Shown: piece by piece, positions 9,628-25,300 of the stretch
How the letters are laid out: each line of letters begins with the position of its first letter
How positions within the stretch are numbered: position 1 is the first letter of the stretch
Assembly: GCF_040954645.1 (NCBI RefSeq)
Contig: NC_092805.1
Coordinates: forward strand, 18,006,741-18,070,740
Source of the DNA: Diabrotica undecimpunctata
Lineage: Eukaryota; Arthropoda; Insecta; Coleoptera; Chrysomelidae
Length of the DNA: 64,000 nt
Direction: 5' to 3'
The notes under the pieces: model-generated
Database searches by the model: none
Told to the model about the DNA's origin: nothing
What the model saw: only the letters and a program-made list of their open reading frames with translations
Program-made: the position numbers and the translations under genes

Positions 9628-12600
9628 ATGTCTGACGAAAGCATTTCAAACAAAGAAGATACTGAAAACCTGTTATACATTGCCAGAAAGCTTCAAATTG
9701 GCGACGATTCTTATGGCGAAGGTCATCCCTATATGCGAGAGTCTGTGAACTCTGAAGGATCTGTTTCGACATCGGTAGAAAATCTCACAGCGTCTCAGAT
9801 GGAGCTATTGGACTCTTTGGATCATAGTTTAGGACCACAGATTTTTAATGATTCCAGAATTATGGCAAAGACTCAACCATTTGTAAATATGTTTACCTAA
9901 TATCATTATTATCATCAATGTTCACTAGTCTATACAGCTATACGTATTTCTTAATGTCTGATTTAAGTTAATCGAGTTTTATAGTCTTCTGCTTTAGCTT
10001 TTGCTACTGATACATTAGCTTCATTTTTGACGAATTTTTAAAATCTGTGTCTGGCCTATTTTCTTGCAGTCTTTACCTTTTCTACTGCCAAATCTCTTTG
10101 TTTTCAAATTCGTCTTGAGGGTTTTTAAAGTATTTAATTATCTCTAATAATAGGATATATTTTTATAAATTGTATTAAGACTTCCTTTCATATTCCAGCT
10201 CATTTTTTCTACTATTTTTGTCCTGCGTAAACCTTCTTTTTATCCTTTAATATACACCATTTGATTTTTTTGTTTTTCTTCGATATTTATCATTTTTCAG
10301 GAAATTATATGGTCTTATGGAATGAACTGGAAAGTAAACATTGTTAATCTTACTAAACAAGGCAGGAACGAAGTATTTTATGCCAGCTCTAATGTTCCAA
10401 TAATATATAATTATTGTAATCAAACTTTGGTCCATTTAGGGTGTCATGTAAGTATCTCTACTTTGGTGTTAAACCGTTTCTAAGTTAGTCGGCTAAGGTG
10501 TGATGTTTAGATTATATAAGGTAAATATTATGTTTTAAACAAAGAATGTTTTTCATGTTATATAATAAACTTTTTCAACTTATATAATAAATTTTAAGAA
10601 TTAATTAAACATCAAAGTCGAGACATGACACATTAGAGCAGTGTTTCCCAACGTTTTTGTGCCATGTTCCACCTTTTTGTGTTTGCTGGGGGTTTAAAAA
10701 TCTTCTAAAGACATGTGTTGGATTCAGAGTAAAAGAATACGCCCGAATGCATTTTCCCTCTTGGAAGTCGTGCCCTCGGGTGCATCCATGATGCCCTGCC
10801 TACCAACTACAACCAACCATCAGAAACACAAGCGCGGGTATTGTCTTATTTAGACCGTCCTAACACGCATGCGTTGCTTCCTTCTCTTCTGTTTTTCGCT
10901 TTAGCGTTTATGCCTTTCCCTTTCTAGGACCTCCTTCCTTTTTATTATTCTAGTTATTGCCATCAGGATTTCTTTGTATTTATTTTTTCCTCTTACCGCC
11001 ACTTCCATTGTGTTATTTGCCTGAACTTCTCCCACCTTTTCGTATAGCTCCGCCCTCTCGTTCGTGGACCTTTTGCAACGGAACGCACCGTGTCGTTAAC
11101 CCCGCACTCAGCGCAGTTGTCTTTTTGCTTCCCTATCCTTACCAGGTAGTATCTGACAGAGCAGTGCCGTACGTGATTGCTCTTTCTCTCACTAGTAGGT
11201 GAATTCTTACACACAGTCTTAACATTCTTAGGAGGAATGGTTGAAAATCTGGGTTCAAAATGGTTTGGAAGATTATGCCAAAATATTTTTTCATGCGTTT
11301 CCTCTCTTTTTTTTGGTACTTTCTTCTACATTTACACCTTTATGGTCTGGCTTTTCATTATTCATCATTTTTATTGTTTTTCTTACCTTCACGTTCTTGA
11401 AGTTTCTTGATTATTTATCTCATTTTCAGATTCAACGATTTCGAAATCTGATTCTTCAGAATCGCTGTCAGAAGGATATCGATCAATAGATTCACTATCT
11501 GTATTCGCTATGTACAAGTTTCGAAGCGCGACATCTAGTGGCATAAATCAGCGAAGGTGTTAGCACTATTAATATTTTAGTCTTTATATTAGCTGCAAAT
11601 AAAGTGACTTTAAAACTTGTTTATTTAATACAATAATTATTTTAATATATATAAATAATTAGCTTGGAAAGAAGTTTGAATTAATTTTTAACTGTAAAAA
11701 TTCGCAAGTATATTTTTTTACGTTTAGATTTCATAATTTGACATTTAAAATTGAGGTTATGAGGTTATTAAAAGGTAAACATTGTATGTAGTAAAGAAAA
11801 TTAATTATTAAATTCCAGTATTACTATGAATATGGATGCAATAATAATAACTGAATTCCAGAAAATAAATCATAAAATACCTTTTCAAACAAATACCATA
11901 TCCACTGTAAAATACAAATAATAATTGCGTACCATATCAATATTTTGGAGCGACATTAACGCCCGATTTCATAATGACAACCTAAAGCACTTCTTCTTCT
12001 TCTTCAAGTGCCCTGTCCGTTGCGAACGTTGGCTATTAACATGGCAATTCTGATCTTGTTTGCGGCGCTTCTGAATAGTTCTACCGATGTGAGCCCGAAC
12101 CACTTCCTCAGATTTTGGAGCCACGAGTGTCTTCTCCTGCCTGGCCCAGTAGACGGTACTTATCGTGTCTCAATATGTGGCCTAGATATTCAAGCTTAAA
12201 GCACACTTTAACTAATGTTCATTTTAGACTAAATTGAACAAACTTGAACCAACATGATTATAATTGAGATTTACATTTTAAAGTGAATTTTATATTAATG
12301 AAACTTACACTTAAAGTGAACTTAAATTTAATGTTCACGTCAAACTTGTTACGAAATCGGGCGTAAGAATGCAGAATTTGGGTTATGTCACTTACTTCTG
12401 CTTTATTATGATATAAATTCACTTTTCTCGTTGCATTAAATTGTGCTTAGAAGTTGGAAACCGATAGAACTTGAATTTACTATTTTTTGTGGTATTTTTA
12501 CAATTAATTTAACACAGCATTTGCGAAATCCCATTTTCCTTTAATAATTACTTATGAAATATGCTAACAAAGTTACAAGATTTCACCGCTGCAAGTGCAC

Positions 12601-14059
12601 TATCGTTTTTCGTATCCCCTCCAAGTACTTGCACACAGCGCATAGTTTGGATCTACAGAATTATCACTATTGGCAAATGGATCTTCATCTAATTCTGAAT
12701 TAAAATCAAAACACAAATCATGGTTCGCAAAGCTGAAAACCATGATTTTTGACATATCAACTTTTGGCAAATAGCCACAGGAGATAAAATACCACTATGT
12801 TTAATTTCAATGTAAAATTTGGCTTCATTTACCCAACAGAATTTATTAAATTTCCGATGAGACGTATTGTCCCAAGCGGGTCGAAAAGGTTAATAAGACT
12901 TCAGACATTACAATTTAACGTTTATTTAATGTACTTTTAAATGTATGTGTAAAAAACGCCTGTTTATATTTAAAAGTTGACGGATCTTTAAAAGTTTTAC
13001 AATTTATTACTAGTATTGAATGATAATAACAAAAAACATGCTGACAAGTTAGTATTTGCGATTATTTCCTAAAAGCAATTAATTTGTATTTTTAGCATAA
13101 TTCAATAACATCTATATCAGCGGATGACCAAGGAAGATGGTTGGTAACAGCTGCTGCCAAAGAAGGTTTTGTGCATATCTGGGATTGGGAAAGGAAGACT
13201 GAAAGCGAAAAGCTGTAAGTATATATACATCACTGCTACCAAAAACATGAAAAATGTGACAATTATAGAATTATAAATCTTGTAAACCGCCTACTTTTTA
13301 ATGTAACTCACAGTAGCACCTACAAAAACTGTGATGGACATTTGGATTGGATTTTGTGATGATTTGGGTACACGAGAAAAGTCCTATTTATTACTCAGTT
13401 TCTATTTTCAAAGATACAGAGGCGTTAAATGTGATGTTTATATAATAATTTATAAATTACGAAAAGTAATTCGACTTTACTTGTCCGCCAATATTTAGAT
13501 CAACATGTTACATGGCATTGGATTAGGAAAAGAGACAGCATCGAATGGCCTTTTTGCTCACCAGATTTGTATTCCCTAGATTTCTTTTCTAGGGATACCT
13601 AAAAAGTAAACTCTATAATGCCGATGAATCACTTCGGATCACCGCGAATACTGAGAATGTTTCGACTAAAAGATTTATCATTGTATGGACGCCGCTGGAG
13701 ATAATCAGTTTCAACATTTGGTCAACTAAGAAATAAGTAATTAGCTGAAAATATTAATTTTAAAATGTATCTTTTTTAATAAATCAAATAAAGTATTGGA
13801 TCGAGTTTAAAAAATTAAAGAAAAATATAAGAAATTGCAATGGCTCTAGAACGATATTTTATTTGACCCCATTGCAATTAAAAAATGTTAGGGTGATTTT
13901 TACTCTGGCTTAGGGATCAAAGTAAAATAATTGAAAATACCGAAAAATATGTCCTCCTTTAATAAAAATCGACGTGTGGTTGGGTTTTTCAAAAATGTTG
14001 TCGCAATATCTGGATAAAGTATTTCTACCGTCTTTGTAATCAGGTATTGTCCAATTAAA

Positions 14060-14110
<51 letters not shown>

Positions 14111-14111
14111 A

Positions 14112-14193
<82 letters not shown>

Positions 14194-16237
14194 TGGTATT
14201 TAGGCGCCACGCCCTGCCGGTAGGGATCTATGGAGGAGTATCACCGAGCCGCAAGCCCTTATCTCTTGACGTACTGCTCCACCATAGGCCGATCAGACAC
14301 CAGCATGTTCTATTCTAAGCCGCAAATTCAGAATTCTTTACATTTATTAATAAAACACGCTTTATATTTTAGAATACCGGTGTGGTCAATGTTCGCCGTC
14401 TATGGAAACCGTGGGATATATATGACAAAGATAAGTCCAAGTGCCAGATATTTAATTACAATAGGATTTCTTAAAGAAGATACTTATTCGGTAGATATGT
14501 GGCTTTGGACTTTGGGGAATGATGTTCCTGAAGGTAACATAAACGTTTTTTTTATTATAACTAATCAATTAACATTCAGTTTGTATTTTAGATTTCTCTA
14601 TCAATACAGTCCACTCCATAGTGTTTCTCTAACAGCTTTTAACATCTGCAATTTAAGCAGCATTAACTGGAACTCCAGTTGTTCGTCTTTTTGGTGTAAA
14701 TGAAGATAATGTTATACCTTTTTTTAAAAGTCTTCGAGCGTTGCTAATATCGGATTTATAAAACTCTTCACCGGAGACCAATACAGATTTGCGAAAACGT
14801 GTAATAATAAATCTTTTACATTTTGTTATTTGGAAATGAAAGTTTTGGGTGTTTTTCAGAGCAGCCTTTGCCATATCTTTAAAATCTAATATGGATATAT
14901 TTGAAACAACGCACGTTGTTGCAGTTTCTTCAAAAACTTTCACATATTCATCTGGAGATATAATGGTCTCCATCTTTTTTAATTTTTTTTCTATAACCCC
15001 AAACACCCTGTCAGGGGGAAGATACGAATGTCCCGTTACTGGAAATATCAACTCTATCTCCGAGAATATCAATTCTCCGGTACGATGATAACGATGAAAT
15101 ACTTATTCGGCCTTTCTTTATCAAAAGTATTTTTTAAAATGTACTTCTGCATACGGGTATAATTTGTGCTTCACAAGTTCTAACAAAATGTGTAAATGAT
15201 AATAATCGTTCATTACCGCGTCCATTCACAATACGTTTTCGTTGAATTGGAATTGCCTTGCAATATTTAAAAATGAAACTGTCTTGATAAGTTTTCGTTT
15301 CTTGTGCATAAAAAACATCATGGAATTGAGTATGCCTTGGAATTATCTCTTCTGACAATGATGAGGCAGAGTATTTGTTAGAAAAAATTTATAATTATAT
15401 TTGAAACCGGAGAGATACCGTTATTAAATCATAAGGTTTGTTCCGAGTAATGGTTACGAGTATGAGCAGTAACACATTTTTCGTTACTGAGCATACTCGT
15501 AACCATTCAAGAACGGTATTTGTGACGAGTTGGAACAAACCTATTGTAGATAATATTTTAAACGAGATTTTTTTGTTGTGTATTTTATAACTCATCAAAC
15601 AAAAGATAAAAACAAATATCTGTTTACATTGATTTAGTATTATCCCTAAATTGGTCTAATGTTTTAATGCATTAAGTTTCGCGTATAAAATAATTTTGAG
15701 TACAGCCCTGCTTTTAGTATACAGTTGTAAGATGAAAAGTTTCTTACCTTTGTCTTTGCAATTTTACACGTGTTGTATCTTCCTGTCGGTTTGTTCTTTT
15801 TCTACTTTGGTTTGGCGTTGTTTCCTCTATTTCAATATCCATATTTCAGTAATATTAACTTAATTTTACAACAGAAAATTAGAAAAAATCCTCCGCGTGG
15901 TCGTTAATCGACAACAAGTCCATATAACTGATTCAGAAAGAATGGTATAGTCACGTGATCAACTCCCGTGTACCGAGTTACTATTGGTCGAAATGGAATT
16001 GCCCAATATTGAAACTGAAATTGTCAGGATTTGACTAAATTTGAACATCACACTGATTTTTATAGGTAATTTGTAAGCGTTAATATGGATTTGACCCGGT
16101 ATTAAATATTACTATTCTGAAGACTCGTTTTCAAGGTTTTTACCCACCATAAAAGTACATTTTCTTATCTTAATTTTTGGATTTGACCAATTTTGACTCC
16201 AGGGTACAGATATTCTCTCTTTCTCTCTCTCTCTCTC

Positions 16238-16321
<84 letters not shown>

Positions 16322-19300
16322 GGCTGATATAATACAGCCTTGTCTTACACCAGCTGTTAGTCTAAAATTTTGGAAAGGACATTGTTAACTTTTACTTTTC
16401 CAAAACTATTTTCATCAAGGCTTTTAAGTAGATGAACTAGATGTTTTGGAAATCCCTTATTTTCCAAGATCAACCATAAATAAGTTCAAGCAGTCGACGA
16501 AGCATAAATCAGTTCTCACATTAAATTCATATGCCTTTTCTATTATTTATGAGAAATTTAAAATGTACACTTTCGTTCCCAACTGTATTTAAAGTAAAAA
16601 CCAATTTCTGCGTGTGGGCCTTTTACAGTACTTAGAGGGAAAGTAGCGAATTTTTCCGTGAATAGCTATGTAAATGTTTAAAGAAACTGACTAAACGATT
16701 TTTTCCACTCTATAAGTATTATGAATACCTAACTGGAACTTCTCTAACTAACTCTCACACGATATCAAATAAAGTTTAGATAAAAATTAACAATGAGTCT
16801 AAAACTTTCAGAGATGTGTGTAAATCCGTAATTTTTGTTTTAGATTCATATAAAGTTCCTAATGTTCATGGATCTCCCGTTCAAATTTGTTTTAATCCTA
16901 ACATTGAAGAGCACATTATGATCGTTTTTTCGAAGCAGATATTTTTATTACAATGGGTATGTAATACACATTTTACTAATACTATTATATTTAAATAAAA
17001 TCGCATTTATTTTTTTTTCATACTTTTATAGTAGGTAATACTTTTAGCTGTTCTTTACCATTTGGATTCAGCAACGATTTTCCGCTTTGTCATTTATTTA
17101 AATCCAACAGGTTTCCGGCGTGAACCTCTTCGATTATCACTGCGCCGAGCTTTCGACATCCCCATCCATTTTATCAGAAAACAGTCATTGTTGTTCAAAA
17201 TGAAAACCACCATTCCTAAACGCTCTTGCCTTGCGTCGTATTTCTGATGTGGCTACTTTCAACCTCAGTTCTGCCCTTATAATGTCAGCTGCTTCGATAA
17301 TCCTTTCCATTAAATGAGCTCTAGTTCGGATTGCAACTTGATAAACAAGTTCTTTGAATCTGCCCCAGATGTGGTAGTCACACTATTCGTAAAACAGGGA
17401 GGTAGTACGCTTAGATAATTTTTAAACGTGAAATAGACGGTACGGTTAAATCGGGTGATCAGGCCGGCCAATTGAAATCACCGAAACGAGAGATTAAGCG
17501 ACCCAGAAATGCTTCCTTTGGAATATCGGTTGTGGCTTGAGTAGCGTTCGCCGTTGCACCGTCGTGTTGGAACTACATATTCACCAGTTCCAATTCATTC
17601 AATTGAGGAAGAAAAAATTCAGTAATCATGACTCTGCAGTGCATGCCGTCGTTTGGCCTGGAGCATTCTAAAAAAAATGGCCTGATGACTCCTCCAGCGT
17701 AAACAGTACACCACGAGTAACTTTGAGCGGGTATAATGGCTCTTCATTGAGATTCATTCATGATAATTTTCAAAGAAAAATCGTCCTTCTCTTTTCAGTC
17801 CATTCAAGCCGAGTGGCAAAATGCCGCAGTTGTATCGGACTGTCAGGAAATCTAAAAAGAAATTCACACTGCGTCAACACAACCCACGAATTGTTGCGCA
17901 AAAAAATGGAAACTATTATTCCGCTTTCTTGTGGAGTAAACCGATTCATGGTTCGATTTGTATTCTGCGTTTCTTTACTTTACAAATGTCAAAGCTGAAT
18001 TGACATTTGACGCCATTTTTAAAAGTTATATCGTGTTTCAATGGGGTGAATACTTTTACCTCACTTAATACAACCAATAAAATTGCAGTGAATGTCGAGG
18101 GTTACTGATAACAGTTATGTTGCAGAATATGAACAACGTGACTGTGAAAGCGATTTAGAAATTTAGACTTTTTTATTAAATTTATTTATTGTATCACAAG
18201 ATACATTACAGTCCATCTAATTTACTTACCGTTTCATGTCATTATCATTGACAGAGATCGAAGTTGACATGGTTGCCAAAGTATAAAAAAATCCTGAATC
18301 CATTTTAAATCAAATAGGTCACATAATTGTATAATATTGAATCAAAGAAGCTACCATCTCTTTACAACGACTATTTAAATTCTTACGTGACATTTTTGAA
18401 ATAAAACACACTAATTTTGTTCTAAAAAGAACAGATTTTATTAAATAGGTAAAAATAAGAGGTAGTCACTTTAAAATTCTAAATAATAAAGTACAAAAAG
18501 TGTCAACAACGCAACTGTCAAATAAGTGTTACCAATTTATGCCAAAATACTTTCGTTCGATTACAGTTACAGTGTGTTTCGAACAAAAATGTTCTTCATA
18601 AAAACTCTTTATAATGCATTTATTCAAATTAAATGAAACATATTATTGTGTATTTCTTTAAGTTAACATTAATAGAAATCTTTAAATATTATTTCAACAC
18701 GTATATAATGAAATATGTCTAATGGCTGTAATGCCAGTGTACTCGGCAAAGTGATTCTGAAAAAGAACACACCTACCGCCTAAATATTTCGTGTTGGTAT
18801 CATGTGACCTCACGGGCTATAACGCGGATGACGTGCAACGGTAAGTAAATTAGATAAAGTATATATTGTTAGTTGTAATATTTTTTATTAAACAAGCATT
18901 TTATATTAATATTTTTGAAATATATACCAACGGTTTTAATTGATTTTCTTGAAGTATTACTATTTTTGACTTAACTGAAGGCGCATCTGATCACCGTATC
19001 TGCAACATAGATCCAGAGCTTTGCGTTTTCAAATTATTTTTTAACGTACTATAAATACCTTGTTGTTACCTCCTGTATATTGAACAAGTCAAGAACGTTA
19101 GCACTTTTTATATACGAGTACCTAATAATAATAATAGTCTCCCGTTTTATACCGCTGTTGCGGCTTTGGGAGTATAGCAGGGTAGTCTGCTATATCTAGG
19201 GCCTACGGTATACAGGGAAGGTAACATGGCCAGTGCTACGCTTCAACCGTCTATTATTACCCCTGGTTTTACCCAAGGTACTCATTTTTATTCAGGCTGA

Positions 19301-22300
19301 GTCGACCTGGGGCCTATAGACTTTTTTTCAATGTCTAGATGTTCTTGCCGGCGGTAGGATTCGAACTCCGGACCACCGGCTTGCGAGGCAAGCATCCTAC
19401 CGCTTGCGCTACGCAGACCCATAAGAGTACCTATTAACATTAATTCATTCATGCATTAAGGTTATTTATTTATACTACTTTGTAGGATAACGAAAAACAA
19501 AAATTCTCTTGTATAGTAACCCCAACATTAATGCATAAGAATAAAATAGGATATTTGACAGGTGGAACTTACGCTGATTCATGTCATGAATGTTATACCA
19601 GTAGTAACAAAGGCTGTATAACCATATTCCGTAATACTTTATACGCTAAACGATTCGAAGAAGGAGAATTGGACAATTCGAAAATATTCATTGGTTCGAG
19701 CAAAGTCTCCACGGTAGCACTTGAATGTTGTACTACTGTTGATGGGTAAGTCAACTGAACTATTTTTATATTACGTATTAGGGTGGCGTATAATAAAAAA
19801 CCAGTATTATTATATATCGATTTACAACGTTCTTCAACGCCTTCTGAGTTTCAATGTTCACCTTTATCTCTCATTCCTGGTCTTTTTTCTCCCTGTTTGC
19901 ATTTTATGACTTATTTTGGGATTCTACTCCTGTTCATGCAAAGAAAACGAAAAATAAAGAAGACAGAATAAGTGATGCGACAAAACGGTTGATGGAAAAG
20001 AGACGAACATTTCTAAGAGAAGTAAAGCGAAACACCGATGGTTTCAAAGAATTGAATAAACAAACAAAGAAGGGAGTAAAGAAAGATTTAAGGATCTACA
20101 ATGAAAACAAGGTAGAAAAATAATAGAAAAGAACCGAGGCCTGAATTGCATAAGATCAAACTTAGGAACGCCTATAATAATCTCAATGAAGGATAAAGAT
20201 AGAAAATAAATAAGAAAAGAACGAAATCCTAAAAGTTACTCAAACATTTTACCGTGATTTATTTTCCTCAAACAAAAGCCCAGACAACACTGCAAAGGAA
20301 GATCTTAAGAAAAAGATAACGAACGAATGTCAACTCAGAAATACTCCCTAACATAGAATTCTTCGAAATAAAACAAGCTATGGCACAACCAAAGAACAAT
20401 AAGGCTCCGGGCCCAGATAGAAAACTTGTAGAAATGTTGAAGGAGGGGAGTGAAATTATTCTCGAAGAATTGAAAATTTTTTTCAACGAATGTCTTCACA
20501 GAGGAGAAGGACAATACTTCTCTTCAAAAAAGGAGATAGGGGAGATCTGAAGAACTATAGACCAATCTCCCTGCTGTCCTAAATGTACAAACTGTTTATG
20601 AGAGTAATAACTAACAAGTTAACGTCGAAGCATGATAGCTATCAACCGGTAGAGCAGGCAGGATTCCGAAAGGGTTACAGTACAGCGGATCATCTCCTTA
20701 CAGTCAGAACGATAATAGAGAAAGCCAATGAATATCACTTGAACTTATACATTGGCTTCGTTGATTATGAAAAGGCATTCGACTCCATAGATCTTTGAGC
20801 AATAGAGAGAGCTATGAACAACTGCAGGATAGACTCCCGTTACAAAATGCTTATACATAATATTTACAAGAAAGCTACAATGAAAATACAAATACATGCG
20901 AAAACCAAAGCTATACCAATCAACAGAGGAGTTCGCCAGAAAATGGTTGTGATTTGTGACGTATTATTCTAGATCTAGATTTTTCTATGCTCAATATAAT
21001 AGTCTCTTTAATTACTATTCTAATAATAATTATTATAGCTCATAACAATTTGTTTTGGAATAGTTGCATGATCGCTAGGTTGAATTTTGAACAAATACCC
21101 CACATATATTCCATATCCGACAATCACATTAAATTACAGAGATTATTTAATTTATTCTGAAAAAATTTGACAAAAAAATTGATAAAAATTAAAAACTTTT
21201 ATAAATCCATACTATCAGAAATGAAAATATTGAGGAGTAAAGTTACTTTTTGTACATACTGTACATAACTTATCAATGATTATATTTTTAGATTAATTGT
21301 CACTGGAAACGCAAGAGGAGAAATATATTTTTTTAATAAACGAGTAGAAATTTTGTACTGGCTACGAGATTTCAATTTGGGAGCAATCGTTTCGATCAGC
21401 TTCAACTTGAATCCTAAATTAAAAATTCAAGATCTTAATAAATATTTTATAAGTTAGTATGATTTCTATAGTTTGATACGAAATTTAATATTTATTTCAG
21501 CGATAATAATGACCACACTATATTAAAGTTTTAAAATGATATTTAATTTTGTTTTGAGGGTGGGGGGGGGCGTGGTGATGACCCACGTGAGCCTCCTTAT
21601 ATCCGCCACCGATCAAGCTACCAGTATAGTGAAAGAATCAGCGGACCAAATATATGAAATATGAGAGTCTACGTATTATTTTTCCTTGTTTACTTTATTT
21701 GTTTACTCCTGGTTTACTTGTGTTCCATGAAAAGCTAATACGTGGATGGTAACACACTGCGGAGCCCCTCATGATGGCAGGAAGAAAGCTAGTGAAACCT
21801 GTTTGTTGTCAGAAACCCAAGTTTCTCCCAAGTGTTGTCATCCTTAGTTTCTACTCAGTCGTCTTAAAAAATTATCGACCTGAGCAAAAATGCCCATACA
21901 TCCCGGCAAGGTCTCACGATTCTCGGAACTGAACTTTTTAATTGTTTTAAACATCTCAAATTCTCGGCTTATCTGTTTTGCGTATATTTGGAAGAGGTCT
22001 GTTTTAATTTCTTCACTTGTATGGTTTATTCTTTACTTGTATAGACATTTTATCAATAAAGTAAAATTTATTAATATTATATTTTCCAGCACCTTCCAAA
22101 GAGGACGGCGGAATTTTTAATTGCGATTTTAACGATATGGCTGAAGAACTAGAACTTCTATTCGAACAAGATTTACCAACAGATGCCTCCACGAAAAGGG
22201 AACCATTTATTGTCAGAGACTTTTTTGTCGGTAAATCTATATTACTGCTTTTTTATTTTAAAATCCCTGAATGTATAAAGAGTCATTTACAGTATGCTTT

Positions 22301-25300
22301 AGGATTTTACAATTTGTTAAGTGAGAAATTGTTAATATTAGTAATAGCAATATTATGTAAAGCATAAAAATAGCGGTGTACCAACATATGGAAAGATCCC
22401 TCTAAAGTAACTAAGAACAGATAAATCACTATAGTTGCGAGTGATTTAAATGCAAAAGTCAGCAAGGGGAGAGTTGGAAAAATAATGTAGACCAGTGGTG
22501 ACTACAGAACCGCAATTAAAGAGAGACATTAATCCCAAGTAGGTAATATACACGCAAAAGAAGAATAAAACTAAGGAAGTATTTACTTAACAAAGATGTA
22601 GCACATCAAACGTTGGACAATGTTTGAGGCGCACAAAATAAATGAGGACACGTTGTTCAGAATCGGAAGAGATGTAGGCGTGGTTCTCTTTATCATTTTT
22701 ACGAGCACAGAAACAAAAGATACAATGAGGAGAAGAAAAATTAGGGAGATGACAGCTACTAGGGCTAAACCAGAAATATGGAATAAACAATAAAAAGAAA
22801 AACCATTAATAATTCGCGAAAAAGGACACAAAACAAGTTGTTAAAATTTGCAAAAAGTGGCCTTTCTTTGTCGTTTTTGTGAGCGACAAAATCTCCGAAC
22901 ATATGCGAAAATAGATGCATTCTATTTTCGGATATGTTATTGTATAAATTTATTTCTATGAACTTATATTTTTATTTTTTAGCAACTTCACAATCAAATA
23001 TATATGCTATAGATGTAATAAAACATACTTGTACTCCCCTATTTCACACTGCTGGAGGATATGTAACAGCTATAGAAGTTCACGAAGAATCGTAAGTTAA
23101 AGTTTTTGTTAGTTTGTCAAATAAACCAGAGGAGAATGGATACTATTTTTTTAACTGACCATGAGTTTCTGAAATAAAAACATATGACATTAAATTATGT
23201 GTATGTGCATGTATGTGTGTGTCTTTTGAGGAAAGGTGGCAAACATAGAATCTTTTTGTGCAGAACATTGTTATAAACATGAATCAGGAAAGTAGAAATC
23301 CGAATCTATTCACGAAACCAAAATTCAGATTTTTGCTTTAATATGTGCCTTCTATAAATTGCAAGGCAAAACAGACGATGCTCAAAGATATAAGAGAGAT
23401 ATGGAGATTCTAAAAGTTGCATTCTACGACATATCTTCTCATCCCTCTAAGCAAAAATCTTTGACGAATTGGTTTCTTGTACTCATAAAGACTAAACTGG
23501 TACAGAACTGTAATTATATTTTCTTTTGTTATAAAGATGTTTAAATTTTATACACATTGCTCAATACTTGCTCCAATTTTATACACAGTTTACAACAGTG
23601 ACATTCCCCGCCCACAGCAAGGATCAGAGTCTTTCCTCATATTCGCTGATGATACGGCCATCCTTACCTCGGGCTCTCACAGGGAGCGTGGACAGCAACG
23701 GTCTGTATTCGAACGGTCGCAACATTACCTTGACAGAGTAATAAAATGGTGCAACAAATGGAGAGTGACCATAAATCCCTCCAAAACCCAAGCAATACTT
23801 TTTAAATCTACATATTGTCGCGATGTCCGGGGCCGGATATCACTTTTGGGAGAAGACCTCATCTTCAGAACCTCAGTTCTCTACTTGGGAGTTCGCTTTA
23901 CAAGGACTCTCAACTGGAAGGCTGACGTTGAGGAAACCTTAGATAGGATGAGGCAGAGGTTTAACCTCCTGAAAGTGCTGTCCGGCAAACTGGGCGGGAC
24001 ATCTTCTAAAACTTTGTTACATACATATAAAACTTTCGTCAGACCGATAGTCGAATACAAGGCATGCGTCCATATCTCCCTCAAGACACACCAACTCAAC
24101 CAAACCCCCTATATTCATTCCTCGGATAATTTTTCTCCGGGTGTTCTTCTAATATACTGATTGTCTTTCAGAATTTGAGAGATCGGTCTTTTTTTTAATC
24201 TTCTTCTGCCTTTAGGACCATTGTGTAGAACTTTATCTGCTCCATCCGCCGTTGATCTTTGTATGTAACCATAGACAAGCGACGGCTTGTCTATGGTTAC
24301 ATGGAAGTCATATTTACATGGTTATGGAAGTCTTGTTTTATGATCATTTAACATTAGCTTTGAAAATTTGTACCTATTCTATTATCGCTACAATATCCTC
24401 TTGAGACCTGACTTGATATTTTTTGTTTTTTGCTGGTTAAATAATAGAATTTGTATGATTTTTAGTATAAAAAAACATAAATTTCTCTAAATTTTTGTTT
24501 TTTTGTTAAATGTGAAAAAAAAAACATGTCCATTCAAAAGGACATCCGGATCGCATCAATACATTGGACTATTTTTATTTTTCCATCAGATCTTACATTT
24601 TGCTCAGAAGAACCACGACCTAATCGACTTATCACCTTATTCGATGTTACATGAACTGCTTTGGGTATTCTGGATCTCATTATTGTACCAGTTAAAAAAT
24701 ATTTTTGTTTAACATGTACTCAAGTAAAGATAAGGTGGTAAAATATCTATCAGTGAATTCCAGTAAAGGCTACATGCCGAGGGACAAAACACCCATTTTG
24801 TTCCATGTATTTCGGTTCTCATGCCTTTTTTTTCATTTATTGAGTGACAGGTTATCTAATTCATTTTCGGATGTTATTTCTATGTCTTGTTCGTCATCTG
24901 TACGTTGAGCCAAATCTGATTGCTGAGGCTGATACAATTCTTCATTTGGATCAAATCCGTCATCAGAGTTTTCAGAATTTGAAACGTCTATATATATCCG
25001 AATTTTCCAGACATTCTTTCTTTTCCAGTCTTTTGTGGTCAACTTCAGGTCTTAAATATTTTTTATTGCCAAAGACAGCTGAAACAAATAATCTAATATA
25101 ATATTTATATAATTTACTGTTTTATTTGAGAATTAAAGCTACAGTTGTAGTTTTTAATTAATTTATTAACGTTTCATGCACAATAATACATAATATTTTA
25201 TGTATGCCTAAGGACCTGATGTCCATAAAAATTGACATCCCCATTTTAGGTAAAAAACAAACTCAAAATGGTTTGCTAAGACAACTACATCACATAAATA

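Noticed and set aside
13900..14109. Open frame starting with Tyr-Ile repeats
   Set aside because: Translation of the (TA)n tract; no other coding signal.
14230..14703. 157-codon plus-strand open frame taken as one gene
   Set aside because: Only 14373-14533 is real (CFAP251 exon 4); the sequence on each side is intron, shown by the acceptor at 14372 and donor at 14534.
19345..19420. A tRNA gene on the minus strand
   Set aside because: The A and B boxes are good, but the tRNA-like part continues into a ~220-bp body with a TTA tail and target duplications, so it is the head of a SINE and not a functional tRNA gene.
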